The notes under the pieces: generated by a model
The model's database searches: none
Told to the model about the DNA's origin: nothing
What the model saw: the letters and a program-made list of their open reading frames with translations, nothing else
Made by a program: the position numbers and the translations under genes
DNA from: Clostridiales bacterium
GTDB lineage: Bacteria > Bacillota > Clostridia > Oscillospirales > CAG-272
DNA: 62,780 bases
Assembly: GCA_012837425.1 (NCBI GenBank)
Contig: DURE01000048.1
Span: 1-62,780, forward strand
Direction: 5' to 3'
Shown: positions 1-8,123 of the stretch, piece after piece
Layout: each line of letters opens with the position of its first letter
Numbering within the stretch: the stretch's first letter is position 1

Positions 1-24
1 AGCACATCGCAGCTGCGATGTGCT
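1..24 (-). terminator. Perfect palindrome, probable terminator stem
   Basis: Two 12-base arms (AGCACATCGCAG and its exact complement) abut with no spacer at the window edge. They lie 12 bases past the stop of the minus-strand gene at 36-371, where a rho-independent terminator would sit. The expected T-tract would be outside the window, so termination is inferred. Confidence 0.5.
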
Positions 25-35
25 GCCCCGCAAAC

Positions 36-371
36 TCAGTTCCCTTCCTCGGGTGCCGCTTCCTTGTCCCCGGCCTTGCCTTCGGCCTCTCTGGCCTTCT
101 TTTCGGCTTTTATTTCGCACTCAAGCTTTTTGATTCTGGCTCTCAGCCGGTCGATTTCGGCTATCACCGCCTCGGCGGCGTCCGTGGGAGTCCCCTGTTT
201 GCAGGACCTGTATGTCAGCCGGCCGAGCTTTTCATACTCCTCGCAAAGGCGCAGCTTAACTCCCTGCAGCTTAATCCGCGCGGCTGCGGCGTCGGCCAGC
301 TCCCCCACTCTGCATGCGGCCTTAGACGCTATTTTCCCGGCGCCGCTCTTGAATTCCTCCCATCCCGACAC
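36..371 (-). CDS. Small coiled-coil protein of unknown function
   Basis: The product is about 111 residues. I chose the GTG at 371 because GGAGGG sits about six bases before it; an upstream ATG at 395 lacks such a site. The protein is rich in Lys, Glu, Arg and Ala with heptad-like spacing (for example around IAEIDRLRARIKKLECEIKAE), so a long coiled coil is likely, and the C-terminus is acidic. It resembles, from memory, short uncharacterised Clostridia proteins that begin with a WEEFKSG-like stretch. No signal peptide, membrane segment or catalytic motif is visible. It may share the strand but not clearly the transcript of mntP, which ends 146 bases upstream. Confidence 0.6.
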   Translation of the reverse strand: MSGWEEFKSGAGKIASKAACRVGELADAAAARIKLQGVKLRLCEEYEKLGRLTYRSCKQGTPTDAAEAVIAEIDRLRARIKKLECEIKAEKKAREAEGKAGDKEAAPEEGN

Positions 372-517
372 TTCTTTTCCCTCCGCTAAAATCATTGTGC
401 GCAGTATTTTAACTCTGACAATATTATATAATCTTTCGGGCGAAATGTAAACTATTTTGAAAAAACAAATTTCAGCCCGCACAAAAGCGGCGTTATGCCC
501 CGGACACCGGCAGGTCG

Positions 518-1090
518 TTAAAAAGCTAAAATCCCGTATCCCTCAAGCAAAATTTTTATACCGATTAAGACCAGAACAACCCCGCCGGCAAGCGTCGCCC
601 CCCGCTTGAATTTCGCTCCGAATTTGCAGCCTAAAGCCACCCCGGCAACGCAAAGGGTCATGGTGACAAGTCCGATAACAACTGTGGCCCGCCACACGTT
701 TATCTCAAAAAAGGCAAATGTAATGCCCACGGTCAGCGCGTCAATGCTGGTGGCGACCGCCATATACAAGAGCTCCCTGTAATCGAGTTTCTGGCAGCAC
801 GCACAATCGTCGTCCTTGCCTCGCAAAAGGTCGACTATCATTTTGCCCCCGATAAAGGCCAAAAGTCCAAAAGCGACCCAGTGGTCAAACGCCCTAATAT
901 AACTCTCAAACCGGCTGCCTAGCAGCCAGCCCAAAAGCGGCATCAGCGCCTGAAAGCCCCCGAAAAACAAGCCTATTGTCAGCGCCTGCGAGTAGTTGAT
1001 TTTTTTCATTCCGAGTCCCTTGCAGACCGAAACCGCAAATGCATCCATCGAAAGCGCCAATGCAATGCCTATAAGTTCGATTTGTCCCAT
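518..1090 (-). CDS. mntP: Manganese efflux pump MntP
   Basis: A 190-residue polytopic membrane protein, the usual MntP length, predicted to export Mn2+ from the cytoplasm. It begins with the family signature around ALSMDAFAVSVCKG and carries the matching second-half motif VATSIDALTVG; the two Asp residues in these repeats are the expected metal-path residues. About six hydrophobic segments are visible. The ATG at 1090 is preceded by CGGAGGTTGT; the longer open frame to 1258 runs through the riboswitch leader and is not coding. The leader holds a yybP-ykoY-like aptamer and a terminator, so expression should rise with Mn2+. Confidence 0.9.
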   Translation of the reverse strand: MGQIELIGIALALSMDAFAVSVCKGLGMKKINYSQALTIGLFFGGFQALMPLLGWLLGSRFESYIRAFDHWVAFGLLAFIGGKMIVDLLRGKDDDCACCQKLDYRELLYMAVATSIDALTVGITFAFFEINVWRATVVIGLVTMTLCVAGVALGCKFGAKFKRGATLAGGVVLVLIGIKILLEGYGILAF

Positions 1091-1115
1091 ACAACCTCCG
1101 TCCTGCCGCCTGCAT

Positions 1116-1147
1116 AAAAAAACATGCATGGCAGGCGCCATAACATG
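1116..1147 (-). terminator. Riboswitch-controlled terminator upstream of mntP
   Basis: Read on the minus strand, AUGGC-GCCU-GCCAU is extended by outer CAUG/CAUG arms and followed directly by seven Us, 26 bases before the mntP start. The 3' arm can instead pair with the downstream GCAGGCG, giving a mutually exclusive fold as expected for an ON riboswitch. Confidence 0.65.
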
Positions 1148-1204
1148 AGTCTTGTCAATTATTAAAGCGACGCATGCCGCCTTAACAAGGCAAGCCAGGC
1201 AATG

Positions 1205-1330
1205 CATTGTCGGCTTCTGTGCATCTCCCGCAAAGCGGCGACGGGTTGTCGCCATCACAATGATGCCGGTATGTTGACTTGCCGCATATTTCTATGCCAG
1301 CTACTCCCTCACGGTATTGTTTGACAAAAT
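1205..1330 (-). promoter_or_regulatory. yybP-ykoY (Mn2+) riboswitch aptamer
   Basis: On the minus strand the leader contains GGGAGUAGC (1302-1310), a short hairpin, the loop motif GUCAACAUAC (1270-1279), and CCGCUUUGCGGGAGA (about 1224-1238). These are the conserved loops of the yybP-ykoY family, spaced as in that family, and the downstream gene is mntP, a known target. Aptamer edges are approximate. No covariance search was run. Confidence 0.8.
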
Positions 1331-1354
1331 TGTTCCCGAAACCGGGTCTAATCA

Positions 1355-1383
1355 TTATATCAGCAGCCCCCGACTTTGTCAAC
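1355..1383 (-). promoter_or_regulatory. Promoter of mntP leader
   Basis: TTGACA (1378-1383) and TATAAT (1355-1360) on the minus strand with a 17-base spacer. Transcription would start near 1348, giving a leader of about 260 bases that contains the riboswitch. It is divergent from the aro promoter 37 bases away. Confidence 0.85.
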
Positions 1384-1419
1384 CAGAAAAAGCTCATCGA
1401 AAATTAATTCAAAAAAGTG

Positions 1420-1448
1420 TTGACAAATTCAGTTTGCCTGTGTATAAT
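1420..1448 (+). promoter_or_regulatory. Promoter of the aromatic operon
   Basis: Perfect consensus TTGACA (1420-1425) and TATAAT (1443-1448) with a 17-base spacer. The transcript would begin near 1455 and carry the leader peptide and attenuator before aroF. Confidence 0.9.
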
Positions 1449-1488
1449 AATATGCAAGCAAAAAATACCGGATGCAAGAGGCCACAGG

Positions 1489-1554
1489 ATGAAAATCTAC
1501 TCGGCAAGCGCATACTACTTTTATTACTTCTTTAGCTTTTGTCTAAAGAAGTGA
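1489..1554 (+). CDS. Tyr/Phe-rich leader peptide of the aro operon
   Basis: A 21-codon open frame starts at ATG 1489 and ends at TGA 1552. It encodes five Tyr (codons 4, 9, 10, 12, 13) and four Phe (codons 11, 14, 15, 17), with seven of the eight codons 9-15 and 17 clustered at 1513-1539. AGAGG lies about nine bases before the start. It is immediately followed by a pause-type hairpin (1526-1552), a potential antiterminator and a terminator. By analogy with the enteric pheA and trp leaders, it should sense charged tRNA-Phe and tRNA-Tyr and so set transcription of the downstream aromatic operon. Too short for ordinary gene callers. Confidence 0.85.
   Translation: MKIYSASAYYFYYFFSFCLKK
1526..1552 (+). 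promoter_or_regulatory. Leader hairpin 1:2 of the attenuator
   Basis: ACTTCTTTAG (1526-1535) pairs perfectly with CTAAAGAAGT (1543-1552) around a seven-base loop. The 5' arm lies inside the Tyr/Phe codon run, as a transcription-pausing hairpin would. Confidence 0.7.
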
Positions 1555-1620
1555 TTTGTGCTGCCGCGGAAATAGTACTTCCATAAGAGTATATAGACAA
1601 CAGGAAGGCTGCGCAGAATC
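1553..1620 (+). promoter_or_regulatory. Candidate antiterminator pairing
   Basis: GAUU (1553-1556) and UGUGCUGCC (1557-1565) can pair with AAUC (1617-1620) and GGCUGCGCA (1607-1615), with one U-U mismatch and one bulged G. This uses up the terminator's 5' arm. A ribosome at the leader stop codon would cover 1553-1565 and block it; one stalled on Tyr/Phe codons would leave it free. Confidence 0.6.
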
Positions 1621-1643
1621 ACTGCGCGGCCTTCTTGTATTTT
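1604..1643 (+). terminator. Attenuator terminator before aroF
   Basis: A 13-bp stem (1604-1616 with 1622-1634) closed by a five-base loop, followed by TTGTATTTT. It lies between the leader peptide and aroF, in the correct orientation to stop operon transcription early. Confidence 0.85.
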
Positions 1644-1705
1644 CCGGCATTTGATTTTCATACCTCAAGACACAGCTTGGCACCGGAAACACGGAGGTGG
1701 CATAA

Positions 1706-2710
1706 ATGATAGTCGTACTGAAAAAAGGCACTTCAAAAGAACAAAAAGAGAGTCTTTGCAAATGGTTTGAGAATATGGGCTTATCCACTCATATCTCACA
1801 AGGGGTATATCACACGATAATCGGGCTTATCGGTGACACAAGCAAGGTTGACATCTCCCTGCTTGAGAGCCTCTCGATTATCGAGTCGGTAAAGCGCATT
1901 ACCGAGCCCTTCAAGAAGGCCAACCGCAAGTTTCACGAGGAGTCGGCGGTCATCGACGTCTCGGGCAGGAAGATCGGCGCCGGGCACTTTCAGATAATCG
2001 CCGGCCCCTGCTCGGTGGAGTCGCGCGAGCAGCTCACGACGATTGCCGAGAGCGTCAAGGAGGCGGGGGCCGGCCTGCTGCGCGGCGGAGCCTTCAAACC
2101 CCGCACCTCTCCCTACGACTTCCAAGGGCTTCACGCCGAGGGCATAAAGCTTTTGCTTGAGGCAAAAAAACAAACCGGGCTTCCTATTGTGTCAGAAATC
2201 ATGAACATCAACGACCTTGACCTCTTCGCCGAGGTCGACGTGGTTCAGGTCGGCGCGCGGAATATGCAGAACTTCGACCTCTTAAAAGCACTCGGCAGAA
2301 CAAACAAGCCTGTGCTGCTCAAGCGCGGACTTGCAAACACCCTAAAGGAGCTTTTGATGAGCGCCGAGTATATCATGGCCGGGGGCAACGAAAAGGTAAT
2401 CCTTTGCGAGCGGGGCATCCGGACATTTGAAACCTACACGCGCAACACGCTTGATTTGTCGGCGGTGGTCGCGCTGCATGAGCTTTCACACCTTCCGGTC
2501 ATAGTCGACCCAAGCCATGCTACCGGGCTTTCAAGATTTGTCGGGCCGCTGGCTCTGGCCGCCGCGGCCGCTGGGGCCGACGGGCTGATGATTGAGGTCC
2601 ACAACGACCCGCAGCACGCCCTCTGCGACGGCCCTCAGTCGGTTACCCCTGAGCAGTTCTCAAGAATTGCAAAAAAGGTGCGGCGGGTCCGGGAGGCGAT
2701 GGCAGAATGA
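1706..2710 (+). CDS. aroF: 3-deoxy-7-phosphoheptulonate (DAHP) synthase
   Basis: Condenses phosphoenolpyruvate with erythrose-4-phosphate, the entry step of the shikimate pathway. The 334-residue protein is of the type I-beta form: residues 1 to about 70 form a ferredoxin-like regulatory domain, and the barrel follows with AGPCSVES (99-106), [22 protein letters not shown], the Asp of VDPSHATG and metal-site EVHNDPQ. Its length and N-terminal domain match the Thermotoga-like enzymes that are feedback inhibited by Tyr or Phe, which fits the Tyr/Phe attenuator upstream. ATG 1706 follows ACGGAGGTGG. The stop overlaps tyrA by four bases. Confidence 0.95.
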   Translation: MIVVLKKGTSKEQKESLCKWFENMGLSTHISQGVYHTIIGLIGDTSKVDISLLESLSIIESVKRITEPFKKANRKFHEESAVIDVSGRKIGAGHFQIIAGPCSVESREQLTTIAESVKEAGAGLLRGGAFKPRTSPYDFQGLHAEGIKLLLEAKKQTGLPIVSEIMNINDLDLFAEVDVVQVGARNMQNFDLLKALGRTNKPVLLKRGLANTLKELLMSAEYIMAGGNEKVILCERGIRTFETYTRNTLDLSAVVALHELSHLPVIVDPSHATGLSRFVGPLALAAAAAGADGLMIEVHNDPQHALCDGPQSVTPEQFSRIAKKVRRVREAMAE

Positions 2711-3543
2711 CTGTCGGGATTGTGGGGCTGGGGCTTATCGGCGGCTCGCTGGCAAAGGCATACAAAAAAGCCGGCGGGATAACCGTTTTTGGATACGACA
2801 TAGATACCCAGACCGAGCAGCTTGCGCTTATCTCGGGCGCTATTGACCGGGCTCTCACAGAAAAGACGCTCCCCGACTGCGACTGCATATTTTTGGCCAT
2901 CCTCCCCGACGCAGCTATCGGGTGGCTGTATGCCAATGCAGGCAAAATATCCCCCCGCACGCTGGTTTTGGACTGCTGCGGCACAAAGCGCAAAATCTGC
3001 GAGGCAGGATTCAGGCTTGCCGCAAAATACGGGTTCGAGTTTGCCGGCGGCCACCCGATGGCCGGCACGCATAAGTGGGGATTTGCCCACAGCCGCGCCG
3101 ACCTGTTCTCGGGCGCCTGCTTTGTCATAGTCCCCCGCGTCTATGACGACATCTCGCTGCTTGAACGTATAAAGAAGTTTGTACTGCCCGCCGGATTTGC
3201 CGGCATCTCGGTGACTACAGCCGAGGAGCACGACCGCCGGGTCGCCTTCACCTCGCAGCTTGCCCATATTGTCTCAAACGCCTATATCAAAAGCCCCATG
3301 GCAAAGGAGCACCGGGGAGTTTCGGCCGGCTCCTATCAGGACCTCACCCGGGTCGCGTGGCTCAGCCCCGGCATGTGGACGCCGCTTTTTCTTGAAAACA
3401 GCAACAATCTGATACGCGAGCTCGACATCCTTATAAAATCGCTCGGGGAGTACCGCGAGGCGCTCGCGTCGGGCGATGCCGGTACGCTCTATCGGCTGCT
3501 CGACGAGGGGAGGCGGCGCAAGGAGGAGGTGGACGGAAATTAA
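2707..3543 (+). CDS. tyrA: Prephenate dehydrogenase
   Basis: Oxidatively decarboxylates prephenate to 4-hydroxyphenylpyruvate, the tyrosine branch. It is 278 residues, a dehydrogenase without a fused chorismate mutase or ACT domain. A Rossmann GLGLIGG loop (residues 7-13) marks NAD(P) binding, HPMAGTHKWGF carries an expected active-site His, and FTSQLAHIVSNAY the second conserved His segment. The start overlaps aroF by ATGA, so translation is probably coupled. Its stop codon shares one base with the proposed ATT start of aroB. Confidence 0.92.
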   Translation: MTVGIVGLGLIGGSLAKAYKKAGGITVFGYDIDTQTEQLALISGAIDRALTEKTLPDCDCIFLAILPDAAIGWLYANAGKISPRTLVLDCCGTKRKICEAGFRLAAKYGFEFAGGHPMAGTHKWGFAHSRADLFSGACFVIVPRVYDDISLLERIKKFVLPAGFAGISVTTAEEHDRRVAFTSQLAHIVSNAYIKSPMAKEHRGVSAGSYQDLTRVAWLSPGMWTPLFLENSNNLIRELDILIKSLGEYREALASGDAGTLYRLLDEGRRRKEEVDGN

Positions 3544-4597
3544 TACTTCTGTTTTAACTGTCAACACGCCCTCAAAAAAATATGACGTAATTCTGGGGCG
3601 CGGAATTCTGGTCGGGGCCGGCAGGCTGACCGCAGGGGTAAGGCGGCCGGGGCGGGCGGTTATTGTCACCGACAGCAACGTCGACCGGCTGTACTCCGAC
3701 CGGCTCGATGCCTCTTTGTGCGATGCCGGTTTCGAGACGGTGAAATTCGTCTTTCCTGCCGGCGAGAAGTCCAAAAACGTCCCGACCCTGCTCTCGCTGC
3801 TGAATTTCATGGCCGGGGGCCGGATAACAAGAGATAGCACCGTCTTTGCGCTGGGCGGCGGGGTGGTAGGAGACCTTGCCGGGCTTGCCGCCTCGCTCTA
3901 CATGCGCGGGGTCGGGCTGGTCCAGCTCCCCACCACTCTGCTTGCCGCCGTCGATTCCTCGGTCGGCGGGAAAACCGCGGTCGACCTTCCTGCCGGGAAA
4001 AACCTCATGGGGGCTTTTTACCAGCCCGACCTTGTAATCTGCGACACCGACACGCTCGGCACGCTCCCGGATAGCGAGTTTTCAAACGGCTGCGCCGAGG
4101 TGATAAAATACGCCTTCATTAGTGATGCCTCAATTCTTGACATGCTTGACGGCAGCCGGATTGACGAGCTTATCTCCCGGTGTGTTGCCATAAAGCGCGA
4201 CATCGTGACAGCCGATGAGCATGACCGGGGCGAGCGGCAACTCCTCAACTTCGGCCACACATTCGGCCACGCAATCGAAAAATGCAGCGGCTACACAATC
4301 CCCCACGGCAGCGCGGTTGCCGCCGGTATGGTTATAATGGCCACCGCCGCCGTTAATAAAGGACTATGCGACACCATAAGCCTTGAGCTGCTCAAAACGG
4401 CGCTGCGTTCCTGCGGTCTGCCGGTTGAGACACATTATTCCGAAGCCGAACTGTTTGACACAATCCAAAGCGACAAAAAGCGCTCATCCGACCGGATTAC
4501 GCTTGTTGTCCCCCGCAGGGTCGGGCTGTGCGAGCTGACGGAAGTAACCCTCGACATAGCCCGCGAATTCCTCAGGCTTGGTATGGGAGGTTTGTAA
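3539..4597 (+). CDS. aroB: 3-dehydroquinate synthase, apparent ATT start
   Basis: Cyclises DAHP to 3-dehydroquinate using NAD+ and a divalent metal. The 352-residue product has the usual length and motifs: GGGVVGDLAG for NAD+, the LPTTLLAAVDSSVGGKT block, NGCAEVIKYAF, and the metal ligand His residues in NFGHTFGHAIE. No ATG, GTG or TTG starts the frame near the family's N-terminus. An ATT at 3539 follows a strong AGGAGGAGGT by about nine bases and gives the expected beginning. The only ATG, at 3476, would add 21 basic residues from inside tyrA. aroB begins in the tyrA stop region, suggesting coupled translation. Confidence 0.9.
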   Translation: MNTSVLTVNTPSKKYDVILGRGILVGAGRLTAGVRRPGRAVIVTDSNVDRLYSDRLDASLCDAGFETVKFVFPAGEKSKNVPTLLSLLNFMAGGRITRDSTVFALGGGVVGDLAGLAASLYMRGVGLVQLPTTLLAAVDSSVGGKTAVDLPAGKNLMGAFYQPDLVICDTDTLGTLPDSEFSNGCAEVIKYAFISDASILDMLDGSRIDELISRCVAIKRDIVTADEHDRGERQLLNFGHTFGHAIEKCSGYTIPHGSAVAAGMVIMATAAVNKGLCDTISLELLKTALRSCGLPVETHYSEAELFDTIQSDKKRSSDRITLVVPRRVGLCELTEVTLDIAREFLRLGMGGL

Positions 4598-4598
4598 C

Positions 4599-5882
4599 AT
4601 GGATGCCATCATCACACCCCGGTCGCTTGGGGGCGACATTGCCGCCATCCCCTCAAAGTCGCACCTGCACCGGCTGCTCATATGCGCCGCACTCGGAGAC
4701 TTACCCCTGAAAATCCCCTATCCGGTCAGTGTAATGCCGGAGGACATCAGGGCCACTGTGGGATGCCTCGCCTCTCTCGGCTCGGATATAAAAACCGAGG
4801 GCGACTGCCTTGTGGTAGGCCCGCTCGACCGCGAGGCTACAAGCATAGCTTGGCTTGACTGCGGAGAGAGCGGCTCGACATACCGCTTTTTGGTTCCCGT
4901 GGTCCTGGCGCTGGGGCGACCGGCGGTCTTTCACCTCTCGGCAAGGCTGCCAAGCCGCCCCATGGACGACCTTTTTACGGCGCTTGAAGCCCACGGCGCC
5001 AGAATTGAGGGCAGGGGCAGCCCGGATGTGTTTGTCACAGGGAGAATTTCACCCGGAAAATATATAATTCCCGGCAACATATCCTCCCAATATGTCACCG
5101 GCCTTCTGCTCGCGCTGCCGCTCCTGCCGAGAGATAGCGAAATTATAATCACCGGCAAGCGCGAGTCACAAGGCTACATCACCATGACGCTCGGCGTGCT
5201 CCGGGAGTTCTCGGTTGATATAAAGCCGACAAAGACCGGTTACCTCATCCCTGCCCTGCAGAATTTCCGCTCGCCAAAGACTATTAACCCCGAGGGCGAC
5301 TGGTCGAATTCGGCCTTCTGGCTGGCCGCCGGCGCCATTCGCGGGGAAGGAATAAGGGTCACCGGCCTTATGCGCGATACCTCTCAGGGCGACAGCGCGA
5401 TATGCGAAGCTCTGCAGCGCCTCGGCGCCTGTGTCGAGACATATGGAGATTATGTTGCCGTGAGCCCCGGAAGGCTGCGCGGAATAAGTATTTATGCCGC
5501 CGACATACCAGACCTTGTGCCGGCCATCGCCGCCGTCGCGGCTGCGGCCGAGGGAGTGACGGTAATTGAGGGAGCCGGGCGCCTGAGGCTCAAGGAAAGC
5601 GACCGGCTGAGCAGCGTATCGGCCGCGCTTAACGCGCTGGGCGGGCATGCCGTGTCCGACAGCGATTCAATAACAATATACGGCACCGGCAGTCTTGCCG
5701 GCGGGAGAGTTGATTCATACACCGACCACAGAATAGTAATGATGGCGACTGTTTGCTCGGTTATCTGCAAAAACACGGTGACTATTTCAGGCGCCGAGGC
5801 AACCGACAAATCCTACCCCGGCTTTTTCTCTGATTTTGCCGCGCTGGGCGGCAGGGTCATAAAAGGAGGTGGCAAAACATGA
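4599..5882 (+). CDS. aroA: 3-phosphoshikimate 1-carboxyvinyltransferase (EPSP synthase)
   Basis: Transfers enolpyruvate from PEP to shikimate-3-phosphate. The 427-residue protein shows the family blocks in order: SKSHLHR near residue 21, CGESGSTYRFL, SSQYVTGLLLALPL, ESQGYITMTLG, EGDWSNSAFWL, RLKESDR and YTDHRIVMM. The Lys, Ser and Arg residues in these blocks are the phosphate and PEP ligands. ATG 4599 follows GGGAGG by eight bases and starts one base after the aroB stop, so I prefer it to the in-frame ATG at 4578. The stop overlaps the aroC start (ATGA). Confidence 0.95.
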   Translation: MDAIITPRSLGGDIAAIPSKSHLHRLLICAALGDLPLKIPYPVSVMPEDIRATVGCLASLGSDIKTEGDCLVVGPLDREATSIAWLDCGESGSTYRFLVPVVLALGRPAVFHLSARLPSRPMDDLFTALEAHGARIEGRGSPDVFVTGRISPGKYIIPGNISSQYVTGLLLALPLLPRDSEIIITGKRESQGYITMTLGVLREFSVDIKPTKTGYLIPALQNFRSPKTINPEGDWSNSAFWLAAGAIRGEGIRVTGLMRDTSQGDSAICEALQRLGACVETYGDYVAVSPGRLRGISIYAADIPDLVPAIAAVAAAAEGVTVIEGAGRLRLKESDRLSSVSAALNALGGHAVSDSDSITIYGTGSLAGGRVDSYTDHRIVMMATVCSVICKNTVTISGAEATDKSYPGFFSDFAALGGRVIKGGGKT

Positions 5883-6961
5883 GCTCCACATGGGGACGCA
5901 ATATAAAGATTTCAATTTTCGGCCAGTCGCACTCGGCGGCGGTCGGGGTCGTAATAGACGGCCTGCCCGCCGGCTTTAAGGTAGATCTGCCGGCGCTCAT
6001 GACCTTCCTGCGCCGGCGCTCGCCGGGCAGAAGCCGGCTGTCCACCCCGCGCCGCGAGACCGACGAGGTCGAGTTTGTCTCGGGAATTGTGGGCGACACG
6101 CTTTGCGGGGCGCCGCTCTGCGCCATAATAAAAAACGCCGATGTTCGCCGGGGAGACTATACGGAATTTGCCGACCTGCCCCGCCCCGGGCATGCCGACT
6201 ACACTGCCGCGGTAAAGTTTGGCGGGCACCAGGACCCCTCGGGCGGCGGACACTTCTCAGGCCGGCTAACCGCCCCGCTCTGTGTCGCCGGCGGCATCTG
6301 CGCCCAGATTCTTGCCGCGCACAATATTCATGTCGCCGCACATATCGAGAAAATCGCCGGTGTTACAGATAAGAGATTTGACCCCGTGATGCTCAGTGTC
6401 AACGATTTTTTGAGCCTCACGCACGAGCCGCTGACAGTCATAGACCCGGTGGCGGGTGAAGCGATGGCCGGTGCAATTGAGACGGCGAGGGCCGAGGGCG
6501 ACTCGGTCGGCGGTGTGGTCGAGTGCGCGGTCATAGGACTTGAGGCCGGGGTGGGCTCCCCGATGTTTGAGGGCATGGAAAACAAAATCGCCTCGCTGGT
6601 ATTCGGCATTCCGGCCGTCAAGGGAATCGAGTTCGGTAACGGCTTTGAGAGTGCTGCCCTGTGCGGCAGCGAGAACAACGACCCGTTTATATTCTCGGAC
6701 GGCGATGTAAAGACCAAAACCAACAACCACGGCGGGATTTTAGGCGGGATTACCTCCGGCATGCCTCTGATTTTCAGAGTAGCCATAAAGCCGACGGCCT
6801 CCATTGCAAAACCGCAGCAAACCGTCAGCCTAAGCGGGCGCCGCGAGAAGGATCTGCGCATCACCGGTCGACACGACCCCTGCATTGTCCCGCGTGCGGT
6901 TCCGGTGATAGAAGCCGCGGCCGCGCTGGCTGTATATGATTCTATCCTCACAAAACACTAA
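5879..6961 (+). CDS. aroC: Chorismate synthase
   Basis: Makes chorismate from EPSP with reduced FMN. Its 360 residues carry the three signature regions: GQSHSAAVGVVIDGLP at the N-terminus, GHQDPSGGGHFSGR in the middle, and the C-terminal GRHDPCIVPRAVPV. RRSPGRSRLSTPR and TNNHGGILGGI are also diagnostic and bind FMN and substrate. Overlap with aroA suggests translational coupling. It closes the common pathway encoded in this operon. Confidence 0.96.
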   Translation: MSSTWGRNIKISIFGQSHSAAVGVVIDGLPAGFKVDLPALMTFLRRRSPGRSRLSTPRRETDEVEFVSGIVGDTLCGAPLCAIIKNADVRRGDYTEFADLPRPGHADYTAAVKFGGHQDPSGGGHFSGRLTAPLCVAGGICAQILAAHNIHVAAHIEKIAGVTDKRFDPVMLSVNDFLSLTHEPLTVIDPVAGEAMAGAIETARAEGDSVGGVVECAVIGLEAGVGSPMFEGMENKIASLVFGIPAVKGIEFGNGFESAALCGSENNDPFIFSDGDVKTKTNNHGGILGGITSGMPLIFRVAIKPTASIAKPQQTVSLSGRREKDLRITGRHDPCIVPRAVPVIEAAAALAVYDSILTKH

Positions 6962-6979
6962 CTTCTCAGGAGATTATAT

Positions 6980-8122
6980 ATGGAATTTTCGGATATGAGA
7001 ACCTCAATTGACAAAATCGACTTGCAGATTACCGACCTTATTGTAAAGCGCATGAAGCTTTCCGATGAAATTGCCGCATACAAAGCCAAACACAACCTGC
7101 CGGTGCATGACCCGCAGCGCGAGCGGCAGAAGCTTGCCGACATAGCCGCCCGGGTGGGCGACGACATGGCGCAGGTGACCGACGCCCTTTTCTCGGTGAT
7201 ATTTGACCTGTCGCGCTCCCGGCAAAACCGGATAATTTCGGGAGACTCGCCTCTGAAAAAGATGATACGCGAGGCTATTGCAAACACCGACCCGCAGTTT
7301 CCGACACGCCCGCTGGTGGCCTGTCAGGGCGTTGAGGGTGCCTATTCGCAGCTTGCCTGCGAGAGAATCTTCCCCTCCGGGAACATCATGTATTTCAGCA
7401 GTTTTGAGAGTGTCTTCTCGGCGGTCGGGCAGGGGCTCTGCAGATACGGTATCCTGCCAATTGAAAACAGCACCGCCGGCTCGGTCAGCCGGATATATGA
7501 CCTTATGATGGAGCAGGATTTTTATATTATTCGCTCCTGCCGGGTGAAAGTCGACCACTGCCTGCTTGCCAAACGCGGAACTAAATTCGAAAACATCCGG
7601 GAGATAATTTCCCACGAGCAGGCCATAGCCCAGTGTCAGGGCTTTCTTAAGACTCTGAAGAACGTAAAAATAACCACCTGCGCGAACACCGCCGAGGCCG
7701 CGGCGACAGTGGCAAAATCCGGCCGGGATGACCTAGCGGCCCTCTCCTCGCAGAGCTGTGCCGGACTCTACGGGCTTGACTGCCTTGTCCGCTCGGTTCA
7801 GGACAAGGGCAGCAACTACACGCGCTTTATCTGCATTTCAAAAGAGCTCGAAATCTATCCCGGCGCAAACCGCACAAGCCTTATGATTGTGCTTCCCAAC
7901 CGCTGCGGCTCGCTCTACCACGCGCTCTCACGCTTTTTTGCGCTGGGTATCAACCTGATAAAGCTGGAAAGCAGGCCGCTGGCCAATACCGACTTTGAGT
8001 TTATGTTTTACTTCGACCTTGACACCCCGGTTTATTCCGACCACTTCCTGCGACTGTTCGACGACCTTGAAGGGGCGGTGACCAGCCTGAAATACCTCGG
8101 CAGCTACACGGAGATTGTCTGA
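6980..8122 (+). CDS. pheA: Bifunctional chorismate mutase / prephenate dehydratase (P-protein)
   Basis: Converts chorismate to prephenate and then to phenylpyruvate. Residues 1 to about 90 are an AroQ-type chorismate mutase helix bundle (RTSIDKIDLQITDLIVKR, then HDPQRERQK). A prephenate dehydratase domain follows with LPIENSTAGSV and the catalytic NYTRF segment. The last 80 residues form an ACT domain with the ESRP motif that binds phenylalanine for feedback inhibition. CAGGAG precedes the start. This mutase also supplies prephenate for tyrA, which has no mutase of its own. Confidence 0.95.
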   Translation: MEFSDMRTSIDKIDLQITDLIVKRMKLSDEIAAYKAKHNLPVHDPQRERQKLADIAARVGDDMAQVTDALFSVIFDLSRSRQNRIISGDSPLKKMIREAIANTDPQFPTRPLVACQGVEGAYSQLACERIFPSGNIMYFSSFESVFSAVGQGLCRYGILPIENSTAGSVSRIYDLMMEQDFYIIRSCRVKVDHCLLAKRGTKFENIREIISHEQAIAQCQGFLKTLKNVKITTCANTAEAAATVAKSGRDDLAALSSQSCAGLYGLDCLVRSVQDKGSNYTRFICISKELEIYPGANRTSLMIVLPNRCGSLYHALSRFFALGINLIKLESRPLANTDFEFMFYFDLDTPVYSDHFLRLFDDLEGAVTSLKYLGSYTEIV

Positions 8123-8123
8123 G

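Noticed and set aside
1553-1640. T-box riboswitch in the aro leader
   Set aside because: CUGCCGCGGAA loosely recalls the T-box sequence, but UGGN is missing and the leader is too short for Stem I. The leader peptide explains the region better.
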